Of a stretch of DNA of 64,000 nt, positions 7,896-20,322 are shown piece after piece. The DNA lies in NCBI GenBank assembly GCA_030867875.1, contig JAOWCC010000916.1, forward strand, positions 310,001-374,000, written 5' to 3'. The notes below the pieces were generated by a model that ran no database searches, was not told where the DNA came from, and was given only the letters and a program-made list of their open reading frames with translations. Position 1 is the stretch's first letter. Each line of letters opens with the position of its first letter. The stretch is from Actinernus sp. WN-2022. Lineage: Eukaryota; Cnidaria; Anthozoa; Actiniaria; Actinernidae. A program made the translations under genes and the position numbers.

Positions 7896-9728
7896 TTCGA
7901 GTGGTTCCTATGCCAGACGTGACCTTTTTAGCAATCAAAAGCTTTACACCTGCGTGCCAATCCCCGATTTGGAAATTCATCCCTTCTAGACGATCTTCAG
8001 GGCTATAGCCATTTCCTACTGATGCAACAACATTAACTGCCCTCTCCACTGTTAACTGATCGCCAGTAAAGATTTGATCATCAAACTTATCTTCAGCAGT
8101 TTTTGGGGGATATGTCTGGAACTGTTTTAGGATTGATATGCCTGCATTTTCATTTTTGAAAATGATGCCAAGTGGAACCTACATGTGCACAAGAAAATAA
8201 GTATAATGAATGAACATTGAAATGTTTTTATTTCATTATGTAATTTATCAGGGTTTATATATACTTCCCATATACTAATGTTGTGATGTCAACGAAGGCA
8301 TAATTTATTATACAAAAACTTGTTGGTACAGATGAATGATATTGTAAAAATAATTCTACATAAAAAATATGTTTTGCAAACTTGTTTTCCTGTATCAGCA
8401 AAAGTTACTATTCACAACATCAGAAATGGCAATACCCTACTTCATTGACATCACAGTCATTAGCTATTGGGATATATAAATTAAACCCAACAACCCATCA
8501 ACACAACAATCAAGTCAAGAAATATTACACCATTCAACTATTCACTTTATGTAAGGAAAGAGGGTAAATTTAGTCCCAAAAAATAGAAACTTTAAGGTTC
8601 AACAAATACCCTGAAATAACCTGTTATTTCAAATATACAGTAAGTTACATGTTATTTTTGAAATAAGGTAGGTAAAAACATTTTCAACATAGGTTGGTTA
8701 AAATAATCTAAGGGTTGATGGTGATAGGAAATGAGAGAGAAAATTTATTTTTAGCAGACAAACATTATCAAGGTTGAAAAAAACTGAATTAACCTGTTAC
8801 TTCAAATATAGGATAAAACATAACCTAGGTTATTTACAAACAAAAAAGCCTAGCTGAAATGAAAAATAACATGCAACACATATTTGAGGTAACAGGTTAG
8901 AAAAGTAAAATTTGCCATTGTCTACTTTATTACCTTTTCTGACTTTTGAGTCATTTCTTTGGTGTACTTGTGAGTGATGTGATATATACAGGCATCCTTT
9001 AGTGAGCTATAGCAGTCAAAGTAATGGACTAGTAGTCTAGACACTAGAACAATATAGTTATGCCTTTGTTTCTTGTGATCTTGAATTGCTGGCAAGAATT
9101 TATTGTTGGGGACATCTAACAGTTCCTTTGTTTGACCATGACAAGGCAATTCATTTCCAGACATCCTGTTCTCAACCATCTTGTGATTGACGCAGTGTAT
9201 GTCTTTGTTTTGATTGATCATTGTCATGTCCTTTCGCTTAATTTCTAAGTCAATGTTGTCAAACACAATTGTAAATCCTAAATGGCAGGTGGTTTTATAA
9301 TCCCTTAGTTCTTTCTTTGCCTTTGCCTCATGCCCTTTCACCTGACAACCTGTCCTGCACTCAGCTAGTGCTGGTAGACACTGATCAGTTAGTAGACACT
9401 GCGTAGCTGGTGGACACTGATCAGCTCACGAATACTGATCATCTGGTGGACACTGATCAGCTGGTGGACACTGATCAGCTGGTGGACACTGATCAGCTGG
9501 TGGACACTGATCAGCTGGTGGACACTGATCAGCTGGCGAATACTGATCAGCTGGTATAACATCAATGTTATGTTCCAGATTGTTGATTTCAGAATTTTCC
9601 TTGGATATTCTGCTCTTTGCAGTCTTCAGCTGAATATCATGTTCTTCTCCCAAAGTATTCATCTTATCCAATGTACCTTGATTGGAACAAGTTACTTTCA
9701 ATTTGCAGAGTCGAGTTAGGTTGGCCTT
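7896..9728 (-). pseudogene. DUF6589-type gene fragment (three recognisable exons)
   Basis: Minus-strand exons of a multicopy cnidarian-type gene. First recognisable exon, about 9426-9728: acceptor TTTTTTTTCAAG, then ANLTRLCKLKVTCSNQG..., a coiled-coil part and a 6-residue repeat (PADQCP). Second, about 8922-9341: GFTIVFDNIDLEIKRKDMT...VNHKMVENRMSGNELP. Third, 7896-8178: acceptor ATGTAG, then VPLGIIFKNENAG...FDDQIFTGDQLTVERAVN...RLEGMNFQIGDWHAGVKLL, where GDQLTVER and the GDWH motif are hallmarks of DUF6589. Function unknown. In the repeat array the frame closes with TGA at 9426-9428, so either an intron lies here or the copy is broken. I saw no continuation downstream of 7896. Confidence 0.6.
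9358..9550 (-). repeat. 18-bp minisatellite (PADQCP coding repeat)
   Basis: About ten copies of CTGATCAGCTGGTGGACA (+ strand), the inner five identical and the outer ones degenerate. On the minus strand it encodes a 6-residue Pro-Ala-Asp-Gln-Cys-Pro repeat in the exon of the DUF6589-type gene. Each unit holds the palindromes TGATCA and CAGCTG. Confidence 0.9.
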
Positions 9729-12417
9729 GAAAAAAAATATGATTAGCTCAATATATTCAGCTATGAGAAGGGGAGGGTGAAGGTATATATAGGTACAATA
9801 TTAGTACATACATATACAGTATAGAGCAGATTTCATATGTCAGTGGGACATTTAGGGCAATTACTTACATAATATTAAAGTACAGTACAGCTGTCTGATC
9901 CAATCACAATGCTTATAGTTACCATACTAAAAATTAATATGGCAACAACCCGCCTGCATTGTGAATAGACATTTCCTTTTAGTATCTAATGACTGTGTAA
10001 TAATCTAGTTCTTGTGAGAGGATGGATCGTTAATACAAACTATAAACTCTGATGATGATCCCTCTTTCTTTTTTTTTTTTTTTTCTTTTTTTTTCTTTTC
10101 TTTTTTATTGGGTGTGGCTGTTGAGCTTAAGACCACATATGTACAGACTCTTTTCAAATCCCCACCCAAACCCCTACCCCAGGGCGCCCTTATCTCTCAG
10201 TAAACTCCTGTAAATGCTCCTCGCCCTTAGGCAACATTTTAATCAATGTCCCCCCATGTTGTCCACACCCTGTCCCAAGCTAGTGCTTGTATTATCAAGC
10301 GAATGACCGCCAGAAGAAGTACAAATGGTAGAATAGTTATCAGTTTCAAAAAGTCGAAGGGATGTTGCTGCATTTGTTTGCAATTGCTTTGAGATGATAA
10401 CAACTTTCGCGACCTTTCCGACCTCCTCTGAACTTCTCAATCTCTTCGTACGTATTTATTGAAATGCGTCTCGTATCACTTGTTTAGATGTTTTCAAATC
10501 TTTCTGAAGTTTGTTAAACTTCAACAGCCGCTTGTAGCAAATATTGCTGCAAATGAAACAGTTCAAACTGTCTGAAATATGTAAGCTGAAATCAAGGGCG
10601 CTTCTAAGTACACCTTCGATGTCAACAGAAGACAAAAATCCTTATTCTTTCCTTTTTGGGTGGGCTACTTGAACATAGAAAGCAGTTAAAATCACCATCC
10701 ATTACTTTTCTAGGAGTGCTTTCCATATAAACTTCAAGTACAAATATCAAATTCAAGACGAATCTATTTAGCTGCATTTCTTTGCTTCGAAATAACCACT
10801 ATCGCGATTACGCCGGAAAATCTTGTTTACAGAAATCGCTTTGAAATGATTGGTTGGCTCGCTAGACAATGGGAATGGAATGTGTCGCTTGGTTGAGCAG
10901 GCGTTAGTGGTTAGAGAGGTTAGGACCGACACTAAGAACGCCTGCAAAGGAAGCTAACTTTCTATATATATATACAGCTATTTCAAAAAACATTTGTTAC
11001 CTGCAATATGTTGAGCAGTACTGCATGTCTCTTATATATGTTGTTGCATGTGTCATGTTGCATTCTGTGCATTCAAATTAAGACAATTGCAACAAATTGC
11101 ACTTAAAGAAGAAAGGCAAGTCCATGGACTATTATATAGTTAAGTACAAAAGGTTGAAGGTATTATTTATTAAGTACTTTTATTTTTATTTCAACGAAAA
11201 CAGGATTTGGACAAAGAAATTGTATCATCAATTCCTCATTTAATGGAGTGAAAATTTGATGGGAAAGACTTATCAGGTAGCATCACAAGCCCAACAATGA
11301 CAACTACAACAGGTTCCACCTGCAGGAACAACAAGATAATTTAACATTGTATATTGAAGTTGAAGTCTGGAATAGACTGGGGATTCCCACTGTTCTCACC
11401 AATGGCATGTAAGTACATGTAACATATTAATTAATTTTATTGTGATAGACTGATAGTAACAAAGAATAAAACTTTGTACAGGAATTTGTATTTTGCTAGA
11501 CATAAAACAACATGAACTCTTTTTGCCCAAAATTATATTTCTGGTATATATACTTTATAGTTGTTGATATAAATTAGTTTCTTTGAGAAGGGAGTTGATT
11601 TATCTTATGAGGTCACAGGATCCAAAATCAGGGATTAAATGCCAGAAATGTTTTTTTTTAAAGAAACAACACAATAGTACAATATAAAATTAATGCTCAT
11701 TTTGTCAATGATACTTGCATATAACTTCTTAATACAGCGGGCTTTAACCTATTATTGTTACATGTGCATACCCACATTGATCTGAAGGCCAACAAGCAGT
11801 AGAAATCTACAAAATTAATATGCTCATCATGCATATATTATTGTCCAAGCATTTGTTAGCCTGCATGTACCAGATTCTTTCTTTTTACCCCTTTCATCTG
11901 ACTATCCAGCCCTGTATATGCTATGTGTTTGTGCAAAAAGTAAGATCTACTAATAATGTTAATTTCAACACTTTGTAGAGTCCTCTTCTTAAAATCTAAT
12001 GGTGAAAAGAAAACAATGGACTGGAAAAAAACTTGCCATTGAAAATGGAATGTTGATCTGCATAAATTCCTAAAGAAAGATGATTTGGAAAATGGATCAA
12101 CAATTCTTTTTGGATTTCAGCTTTTGATATAAGTAATACTTCAGATACATTTTACTACATGTAGTAAGATGTTCATTCCACCTGTATGGTGGCCTAGAGT
12201 TGCCATAAGGATTTTAGCCTTTGCATTTGTATTTGTTTTTATTTTTATTTTGCTTTTAGTTTAATTTTCTTTTACTTTTACTTTTTCTTTTACTTTTCTT
12301 TTAGTTTTCGTTTCATTTCATTTCGTCATCTTTTTAATATTTTCAGGAAAAAAAAAATCAGGAATTTTCGAAATGAAAAACAAATTGATTCGTGGCCTAA
12401 AACTGCCATAGCCCACA
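9729..12417. other. Non-coding stretch with T-rich tracts
   Basis: No gene supported. It holds a T-rich run at 10069-10106, a short open frame on the minus strand at 10243-10440 without recognisable family (possibly a repeat end, as it abuts the T-run), a TA-run near 10965, and a pyrimidine/T-rich degenerate repeat (TTTTATTTTTACTTTT type) at 12230-12330. Confidence 0.5.
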
Positions 12418-12480
12418 ATGCACTGCAGGCTCATGTGGTCCGCGGATGGACTGGTACTCACGAATTTGAACGAGGTCAAC

Positions 12481-13367
12481 ATGGCAGAACGTCAGAAAAG
12501 GTCATGGGGAAATTTTAAAAATGCGATGAAAGCCAAGAGGTGCAAACCAAATGGAAATGAAATCAAACTTGGAAAAGGAAGTATTGTTGAAAAGAAAGAG
12601 ATGGTGGTGCAGCGACTTAGCGCAGAGGTGTCAGGCAAAGCGCAAAAATATTCTCGAGTTGGAACACGAGAATTCGTCCCGTATGAAGAAGAGGAGCTAA
12701 CGATTCCAGGCATCAAAGCGGCATGTAAGAAGCATTTTCCTCTCAAAGGAATGGTGTGCGATGTCTTAGCTGGTGAGCAGGGTCCTTCGTGTCAATCAAC
12801 AAAGCACATTCCGGATGCAAAGGTAACCATGTGAGGTTTATGGAGCCATCCGGACGTGACGATTTAGCAGAAGCAGGATTTTCAGTTTCGAGCCTGAAAA
12901 TGCCCAGCCAGAGTTTACCACCACTTTACAGTGTTCCGGTGATGCCCTTACGTCGAGAAAAGCAAGATAACGACGCCAAGGCAACTAATTTTCCAAAGAG
13001 TTTATCTCTTTCAATGATGTTGAAACTTGGAAAAGTTGTAAACACCGATGCCTCTACCTCTGTGCTAGATGTTTACTCGTTTGACCTGGACAAGATGGCT
13101 TGGTCACTCGTACCCCAAAAGGTGCAATTTGTGATTGAAACCGAAGTTTGGGGATCTGGAGGGTTCAGGAATGCCTACAAGGCAACCAGTTGTACTCCAG
13201 GATTTAGCAGTGGCACATGGGTTGTTAAGAAGTTTCTTCCGGATGCCCGTAAAGCAATTGGTGATAACTTTGGTCAGTCAGTTGAAGAACACTGCAATAG
13301 GGTTGTCCAAATGCATTCTCTTGCAAATAACTTTGCTGACCAGCTGGTTTACACAAAAAACAGCTGA
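12481..13367 (+). pseudogene. Alpha-kinase-like retrocopy, frameshifted and truncated
   Basis: Intronless copy of an alpha-kinase family gene. The first frame (12481-12834) has a basic N-terminus (MAERQKRSWGNF...). The second (about 12825-13367) continues HVRFMEPSGRDDLAEAGF... and enters the kinase fold: MAWSLVPQKVQFVIETEVWGSGGFRNAY (Gly-rich part), WVVKKFLPDA (the Lys region) and VEEHCNRVVQMHSLANNFADQL. The frames join near 12820 if one base has been lost after GCAAAGGTAA. The catalytic C-terminal half with the zinc-binding Cys/His residues is missing: after a TGA at 13365 unrelated repeat-like DNA begins. Absence of introns suggests a retroposed copy or a single-exon gene. Family call rests on the conserved Gly loop, VVKK and QMH..A.NFA blocks. 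Confidence 0.75.
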
Positions 13368-14072
13368 TATTAAAGGTTTTACTAAGTCAAAACTCCCACT
13401 CGCCGCCATCTTGAAAAACCTGCAAATTTTGTCCACTGCTCACGTGACCAGCACAGTGCAATCTGATTGGTGGCGAATAAAACTTGAAAGAAGGCGTAAA
13501 AATAAAAATAAACACTTGCAAAACTAGACTCGGGCATGCCACAGGAAGCCCGAGTAATTATCTCTGAAAAGCCCCACGGTGGAGTGGATAATAAAAGTAT
13601 GTATGTATGCATGTCAGACTATTAACCAAACTAGCTTATTTTTTACACTGGAACCCATTGGACAAACGGGCCCAGGCCTTGTGGAAAAAAAAGAGTTTTA
13701 ATTTGTGTTTGAAACATTGTCAGAACACAAAAAAAACATTTCTAGTTTATATTTTAATAAATGTATTATAATTTACTGTGTATACCATGTACAAGTGGAT
13801 TTTTTTAAATAATCAAGAAGTTATAGTATGTACATTTAAGTCAGTAATTATATAAAAATAAACGTAAACAGACAACAATACAACTTAACATGTAGTTGTA
13901 AATAGGAACTTTGATAATTTATGGTAAATTAAAAACCTTGTCTTTTGAAATGATGTTACATCATTAGCCAGCAAAAGTACTACTCTGTATGTATAACTAT
14001 AAATCACGACAAAGCAATGGTGACAGTTAAAGTGTACCTAATGTTTATTTTGTTGTCATGTATTGATGCTAT
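13368..14072. other. Repeat-like non-coding DNA
   Basis: Directly follows the truncated alpha-kinase copy. It contains a GC-richer patch at 13390-13580 and a short GTATGTATGCATG microsatellite at 13598-13612, then AT-rich sequence. No gene seen. Confidence 0.4.
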
Positions 14073-14495
14073 AGGGAAATCACATGCCTGACTCGATGAT
14101 TCCATGTTAAATACCAAGAAAACAAATATTGCCCAAGTCGCGAGGGCAATATCGGTTTTAAAAGTGCAATAGCCCTTTTGCAGGAAACAGTCGCGTGCTG
14201 ATATAATACTTCATTAACGAATGAATTGAGTTTGTGATCCCCATGGGAAAGGCGTTTCCATGGATGCTGGACGGCAAGCTATCTTTAAAAAACTGTTTTA
14301 GAAAGATCGACAATCGATTGGAAGTGGAAAATAGCATTTACAAACAGGTTTTGCTAATAACAATTCCGATCTCGTACAAATGCATTTAAATATATGAATT
14401 AAGACTTTTTTGCAACCCAGTACAGCCACGTGATTGCATTCCTGCAAAAGGCCCATTTAACACGGAATTACCGAGTCGTGCATGTGATTTTCCCT
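14073..14495. mobile_element. ~423-bp MITE with ~40-bp imperfect TIRs
   Basis: The left end AGGGAAATCACATGC...(G)TTAAAT is the inverse of the right end ATTTAACACGGAATTACCGA...GTGATTTTCCCT (about 34 of 40 matching). Inside, GCCCTTTTGCAGGAA near 14172-14187 is again mirrored by TTCCTGCAAAAGGCC near 14440-14455, so the inverted repeat extends further. No coding. TSD not clear. Confidence 0.7.
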
Positions 14496-16150
14496 GAATC
14501 GCATAGTCAACCCTACAGTGGCAATTTTATTCTGAATCAGCATCTGATTTCTCAAACAATTCAGCTGTGGCTATGCAATTCTACGTAGAGTGAATATTAG
14601 TCAAATGGTAGAATATTTATTGATTTGAGTGTTGTACCTATGAGTTCTAGAGGTTTGTATCCCAACAATGCTAATGAATGTGACATCAACCAAGGAATCA
14701 TTTATAATACAAAAACATTGTGGTGAAGCTATTATCATAGTTTGTATTTCATAAAAAATCAAATAATAGTTTCTTTCACAAGGTATTTACTATTAATAGG
14801 TTATGTGTATTATTAGCTGGTTTCCAAATCTGTTTGGTTAATCCATGGTTATAGAGGGCAGGTATATCAAATAAAGTGGTATACACCGGCAGAAGTCTCT
14901 TTCCTTTTCGCTGTGGGAAGAAAGAGATCTCTGCAGCACGATTATCTACACAATTTGCTTCATTCAAAAGTTACAAATTGAAGCTCATCTTGTATTAGTT
15001 ACTCACTTGAACAATGACAAAAGCAGTTACCATAATAATGTGTACACCAGCTGATTGTGACAAGTTCTATTCATTTGGTTCTTTGTTTTATGGCTTGCAC
15101 CTTGCAATTGTACATGAAAACCCTTTTTTAAACTATTGCCAATGTGCAAATTATAGATTTATGTCCTATTAACCTTATTCATAAAGACATCAAAACAAGG
15201 CGAGTTGTCCCCACTTGTCACAGGAAGAGAAAAATCAACAGTTGATGGCGGAAAATAGCAAAAATTGTTGCACCGATAGGATAATCCTTTTTTACTTATT
15301 CCGCCACGGTAATTTCACAAGTCATTCCGCCTTATGCTCTTACCGAGTAAAATGGCATCCTGAAGTTATTTATGCTTGACTTGAATATTCTAAACAATGC
15401 GGGTCAAACTGGCAAAACCCAGGCCACTTCATTTTGGAATGAGTGAAAGGGGGTTTACTTAGGCTATTCCAATAAAATGTTTCGTTTGCCATCGCCGTCT
15501 GGCTCGTGATGGTGGGTCGGACGGTCGGTAAAAAACGTTAGGGGGTCTGGAACCAAGTTAGCTTGAAGACTTGCATAATATGTTTATGTGTTCCTCGACT
15601 ACTTTTTCTTCTGCTAGTTGTGGATTGACAATTGGAATGAGAAAGGCAAGAAACTAAAACGTAGAGAGCTCGGGAAAGAGGACGTTTTGTTTTACTTTTT
15701 CCAAAACATTGGGTTGGTCTTCAACCTTAAATGTTTTTTTTTTTTTGATAAACGAAACATTTTATTGAGTAGCTAAACCTTGGACGAATGAAATTTGAAG
15801 TCTAGATGACCGTAACTTTTTTTTTCCAATTTTTTTTTCGGGTTGCTGCTGTCGCAGTGATATGTGTACTCTCATTTTTTTCTTGTATTCCCCTATCAGT
15901 GAGAACTCGTTGTTTATCGTCCTTTTGGAAATGGCTAAGTTTTAAGGTTAGGGTTTAGGGTTTTAGTTAATTTATATTCACCCTACTCAGTACATGTTCG
16001 TTACCTTTCTGTTAATGAAGTCTAGATTGCGACTGACACAATACGAATCGATTAGGAATATAAACTAACTCAAACCCGAACCGGAATCATAAAACTTATA
16101 CTAACCATTGCAAAAGCAAGCTCCCAGTGAAACGACGAGTTCTCCCCAAA
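14496..16150. other. Non-coding, degenerate repeats
   Basis: No gene supported. A patch around 14660-14760 (GACATCAACCAAGGAATCAT.TATAATACAAAAAC) resembles 8285-8330, so both are diverged copies of one unknown repeat. Phrases such as GTCATTCCGCC and GGCGGAAAATAGC (15240-15340) recur in part near 16555-16625. A 63-residue open frame at 14776-14967 (-) matches nothing I know. Confidence 0.4.
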
Positions 16151-16493
16151 TAGGCCCTGTCTACATGATCCCGGTGACATGACCGGGGATGGAATCCCAC
16201 CCGCCAAGAACTGAAAATTGTTTTTGTTTACATGAACCCCACGGTTGCCTATCGCCACCTTATTCGGTTGATATTATAGTATGTTTGCACATGCTCTATA
16301 TTGACACTTTTTTTTAGCTCGCCCAGGGTGCAAATTTTCAACCCTTCGATCCGGGTCAACCCTGGACTCGAAGCGGCCGGATTACCCGGCATGGCAGTTG
16401 ACGGCGGAAGATTGACTGCACTGAAGGATTAGACCTTGTCCAATGACCAAACCTGGGTTGGCATCCAACCAGGTTCATGTAAACAGGTCCTTA
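16151..16493. mobile_element. ~343-bp MITE, TIR TAGG(C/A)CCTGTxTACATG
   Basis: The left end TAGGCCCTGTCTACATGATC is mirrored by the right end ...GGTTCATGTAAACAGGTCCTTA. The interior has a second short inverted pair of the same type (GTTTACATGAACCCC near 16226). No coding capacity. Confidence 0.75.
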
Positions 16494-18040
16494 GGTTCAG
16501 AATAGGGCGACGAGTTTTTACAGATACAAAACAAGGGCTAAACTAAAAAGTAGGCCGGAAAATGGCACGAAAAAAATATATTTTATTACACGGTCATTCC
16601 GCACCACATGCCATTCCACCTTTTACCACCATCCCATTTTACCCAATAGCGTAGCTTATGATGTCATAGTGCACAGGAGCCCATAACCCCATAATCACAC
16701 AAAAAAAGGGGAAATGAACAGGTACATTTGATTTCACTGGTCTTTGGAAATGATGATACCTCTATACATGCAGTTTTTAAGTAAGCTCTCCCCTCGTTCT
16801 ATTGAAAATTAAGAATTGAGCATAGAAACGGTTAAGGAGGATTAAGTTCTGTTTGCCGGCTTCCTTTAAATATAACAGAAGACAAGTGTGCCAGGTAATG
16901 CGTGGGGAGGCGCCATTCGTCACGCTTTCCTGACTCAAATTACATTCGTAATTTGGCCCGTTATGGTCACGATTTGTGTCAACATGTTATTGTCGTAATG
17001 TTTTAAACTGAATAAGATGAGTATAATTTAAAAAAAATCCTGTTCGGAAATCATGCCAAAAGAATCATTAGACGCGAGGAAGCACAACGCGTTCAGGTGA
17101 GAAAACCTGGAGATATTCTATAAAACTGTACGAGTAACGAGTATTTGGTTGCATCCGTTAGGCCAGAAATACAGAAGTCTTTTAGCGAATTCTGTCGAAA
17201 CTTTACCCCCCGACCTCTCCATACAAACCCTTATAATTTGAAACTCAAACAGAGCTTGGGTTTCCTGTGGTCAAGCCCACGATGGTCGAGTGATTAAAAA
17301 ATATAACTCACCGAAATCTTCATCAATGAAATGCTAACCGACCAATTTCACAAAGATACTTGATTTCTTTTGTGGAGCAAAGTTACTTGTTTCTGATCAT
17401 TTTAAGTGTTCTACGGGTACAAAGCGTTATACTTTATTAACTTGGATTCATGGTGAATTATTTGCCGAATCGTGACAGCCGTATGTTTGAATTGATCCAT
17501 ATAAAGAGATCTACGTTTTAGGCTCAAAATTCGAGAAAATAGAATAAAAGCAGTAATTCGATAATAATTAATCAGTTTTTGCGAAAAAAATATTGTAACT
17601 ACATGAAGCTGGATTTTTTTAACTTTTCTTGTTTTCTGGTTATGTGACCGGCGGCTGACCTGTTGACCTTGTAGTTTGGATCGTCTTATGCACATTTATT
17701 TTATCTTTTTTGGTGATGTTGTGTTATTGAAAATAACTCAGTGAACGTGAAAACTGCGACAGAGCAGTGGAGAAAAGGAAACGGTCGATTTCTAATCTCT
17801 TTGAACTGTTTAGCGTGACAACCCATTTAGTGGGCTACATACGAAATTGGGCAAAATACGCTAGACAGTTTTGATTCCGGACGGCAGGCTTTTTGCGGGC
17901 CAAAATAGGTGTTTGAAGACAGAAAATTAGAATGGTTCAGCTTTAAGGACATATCTTGTTTTGTTGAGAAATACATATACCAGAGGAGATAAGCCATCTG
18001 ATATTGGCCCTAATTTCATCTTGAACACGACTACTCGAAG
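16494..18040. other. Non-coding
   Basis: AT-rich with short homopolymers. The open frame at 17411-17695 (-) is low-complexity and basic, with no family resemblance. No gene or clear element seen. Confidence 0.4.
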
Positions 18041-19250
18041 GTAGTGTATTCAACTGGTCCGTACGCACGATTCTCGATATTTACTGACATCCGCTCTTAA
18101 GTTAGCGTGTGACTACATCAGTGAAGCTTTAGCAATGGTATTCAGCCAATCGCTCTTACAAGGCATAGTGCCTGATATCCTAAAAAAATCAAAAATAACA
18201 CCAGTAGATAAAGGGGGAGAAGTAACTGATCCAACCAACTTCCGCCCGATTTCTGTCCTTTCCCAGATATTTGAAAAATTAGTATATAACTTATTTTTGA
18301 ATTTCAGTTTGGATTTAGAAAGAGAAGATCAACAGCTCAAGCAATTACTGAAATCACCGATAACTTGAAAAAGGCAATTGATGATAAGTTAGTTACTTGT
18401 GGAATATTCTTAGATTCTTCTAAAGCATTTGACACTGTGAACTATGAAATTTTACTTAAAAAGATGGAAAAGTATGGGGTAAGAGGAATTCCTCTTAAAT
18501 GGTTCACCAGTTACTTATCAAACCGTTAACAGTATGTTTCTATTGGTGATACAGAATCCTCCAAACAAACAATGAAATGTGGAGTTCCACAGCAGCTCCC
18601 TGGGCCCATTATTATTTCTACTTTACATCAATGATCTCCCAAATTGTTCTAAAACGCTTAAATTTAGAATTTTTGCTGATGACACAAATGTGTTTGCTTC
18701 CTCACGTAACGGTAAAGACCTTGAAAAACTAATTGCTACTGAAATAGGAAAAGTTAAGAAGTGGTGTGACATTAATAAGCTATCCATTAACTTAAAAAAA
18801 TAAATTCATGATAATAAAACCTGCTCAGAAAGGATAACTAAATATAAACTAGATAGTATGACATACCCCATAGAAAGGAAAACTTATATTAAGTACTTAG
18901 GTGTGTTTATCGATAGCTCTTTATCCTGGAAACAACATACTTCTTATGTCTGTTCGCGAATTGCAAAAAATACTGGCATTATCTCTAAACTTAGGCATTA
19001 CCGTATCTCTTCAACAACTGAAGCAACTCTACTACACTCTCATCTATCCCTATATGTCATATGCAATTCTAGCTTGGGGAAGTGCCTACAAATCTCGCAT
19101 ACGAAAGATACAAACCAAACAAAGTAGTCAGGCTAATATTCTTCGCTAAATCGTATGGCAAGAATACCGAGAGTGCTCTGCCTTTACTAAATTTATTGGA
19201 CATTCTCACCGTAAATAATGTTTTCAACATGCTTATCAGATTGGCTTTTT
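18040..19250 (+). pseudogene. LINE reverse transcriptase remnant (CR1/Jockey-type)
   Basis: Broken non-LTR RT on the + strand. Successive pieces: LTSALKLACDYISEALAM.. KKSKITPVDKGGE..NFRPISVLSQIFEKL (18081-18290); FGFRKRRSTAQAI and LDSSKAFDTVNYEILL after a shift (about 18305-18460); GVPQ..LGPLLFLLYINDLP and FADDTNVF (the catalytic FADD box, 18585-18700), WCDINKLSINLKK; then YLGVFIDSSLSWKQH (about 18890-18940). There are several frameshifts and a stop (TAA at 18528). The 5' endonuclease is absent. A fragment resembling a LINE C-terminus occurs at 21680-21960, so the element may be interrupted. Confidence 0.85.
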
Positions 19251-19300
19251 TCAGCTCGGTCAGTCCGAACTGACAATGAGGAGACCGAGGAATCAAAGCT

Positions 19301-19344
19301 TGACTACGAGGTTGAAAGTGCTTGACTACGAGGTTGAAAGTGCT
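19301..19344 (+). repeat. 22-bp direct duplication
   Basis: CTTGACTACGAGGTTGAAAGTG occurs twice back to back. It lies just before the OTU-like remnant and encodes the same residues twice (LDYEVES). Confidence 0.8.
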
Positions 19345-19975
19345 GGGCTAGCATACCACAAACCTCCAACGCCTAAAGATGGATTGCCCCTTCCATGTGA
19401 TGAATGACCAGCTCAGACATGTGAATATGCCACAACAATCAGCATCGGAACTGAGAGCTAAGCTGGTTAACTATCTCGGCAAGAACCCAACAACGCCTGA
19501 CGTATGTCATCTCAAGGAGTTTGTTGCCTACAGCGGATGGGATGCCTACCTGAGAAGAATGTCCAACTTGTTGTGTGGGGAGACTGCATCATGCTTTGGG
19601 GACTGGTAAACACGCTGCCAATTGACGTAGCTGCCAATTGACGTAGCAGTGATGTCGAGTCTAGGAGACTGGTCTGCGAACATCAGCCCAGCATCCGGTT
19701 AATCTCATGAGAAGTGTGTTCGAAGTTTGGAAGCAGTACAAGCAAGCCATAGAAAATATTGGCTTGCAAAAGAAAGGCTTGAAGGTTTTAACTATTTTTA
19801 TTTGTGTGGATACTAAGAGATTTCTTTCTTTATAAAACCTTAATTCTTAGATGTGCTCATTTCAATTTTAGGCTACATGTATGTTTCTGATCTGAAGCAA
19901 CGGTTGTTTACCATGCCAGTAGCACAAATGAAAGAACTGTACAATGCTCACGAAAGAAAGGCCCCTTAACCACTT
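19345..19975 (+). pseudogene. OTU-type cysteine protease fragment, broken
   Basis: Looks like a degenerate OTU (deubiquitinase-type) domain. Visible pieces are CPFHVMNDQLRHVNMPQQSA (catalytic-Cys box, normally DGDCLFHA; a base appears lost just before the Cys near 19384), ELRAKLVNYLGKNP...HLKEFVAYSGWDAYLRRMS, then in a shifted frame WGDCIMLWGLVNTLPIDVAVMSSLGDWSANISPAS (about 19575-19700). This order is that of OTU proteins carrying a WGDxxxL...VVSSLG tail. A catalytic His is not seen. A possible later exon starts after TTTTAG near 19872 (GYMYVSDLKQRLFTMP...). Classification from memory of the family; two or more frameshifts. Confidence 0.5.
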
Positions 19976-20322
19976 ACAGCAAAGTTTAAAGACCGTCATG
20001 GACGGAAGGATGCCAACATTGACAAGCAATGAGGCAGAGGATGGTCACAGAATTACTCTAATCGAGTAATAATAATTTAGTTGTTATATTCCTAGAAAAG
20101 GTAAACAAATGTCTGTTATTTCACTCGCCAAGAGCTGTGGTATTTTGATGTAATATAAATTATTTTGCCTTATTTACCTGTACATACATGTAGTATGGGT
20201 TATGAGATGTTTGGCATGAATACGGATGCCAAATTATAAAAATAACAGTTGACATTTTAAAATAATATTTTACACTGTGTAAACTGAAATTATTTTCTGT
20301 TGTCAGTTCTGAACAATTGCAG

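Noticed and set aside
9358..9550. CRISPR-like array
   Set aside because: Units are contiguous 18-mers without spacers, in eukaryotic coding DNA; a minisatellite. The same holds for the arrays at 1548, 48000 and 61408.
10243..10440. 65-aa minus-strand frame as a gene
   Set aside because: Short, beside a T-run, Ser/Thr/Gly-rich without motifs; possibly a retroposed repeat, not supported as CDS.
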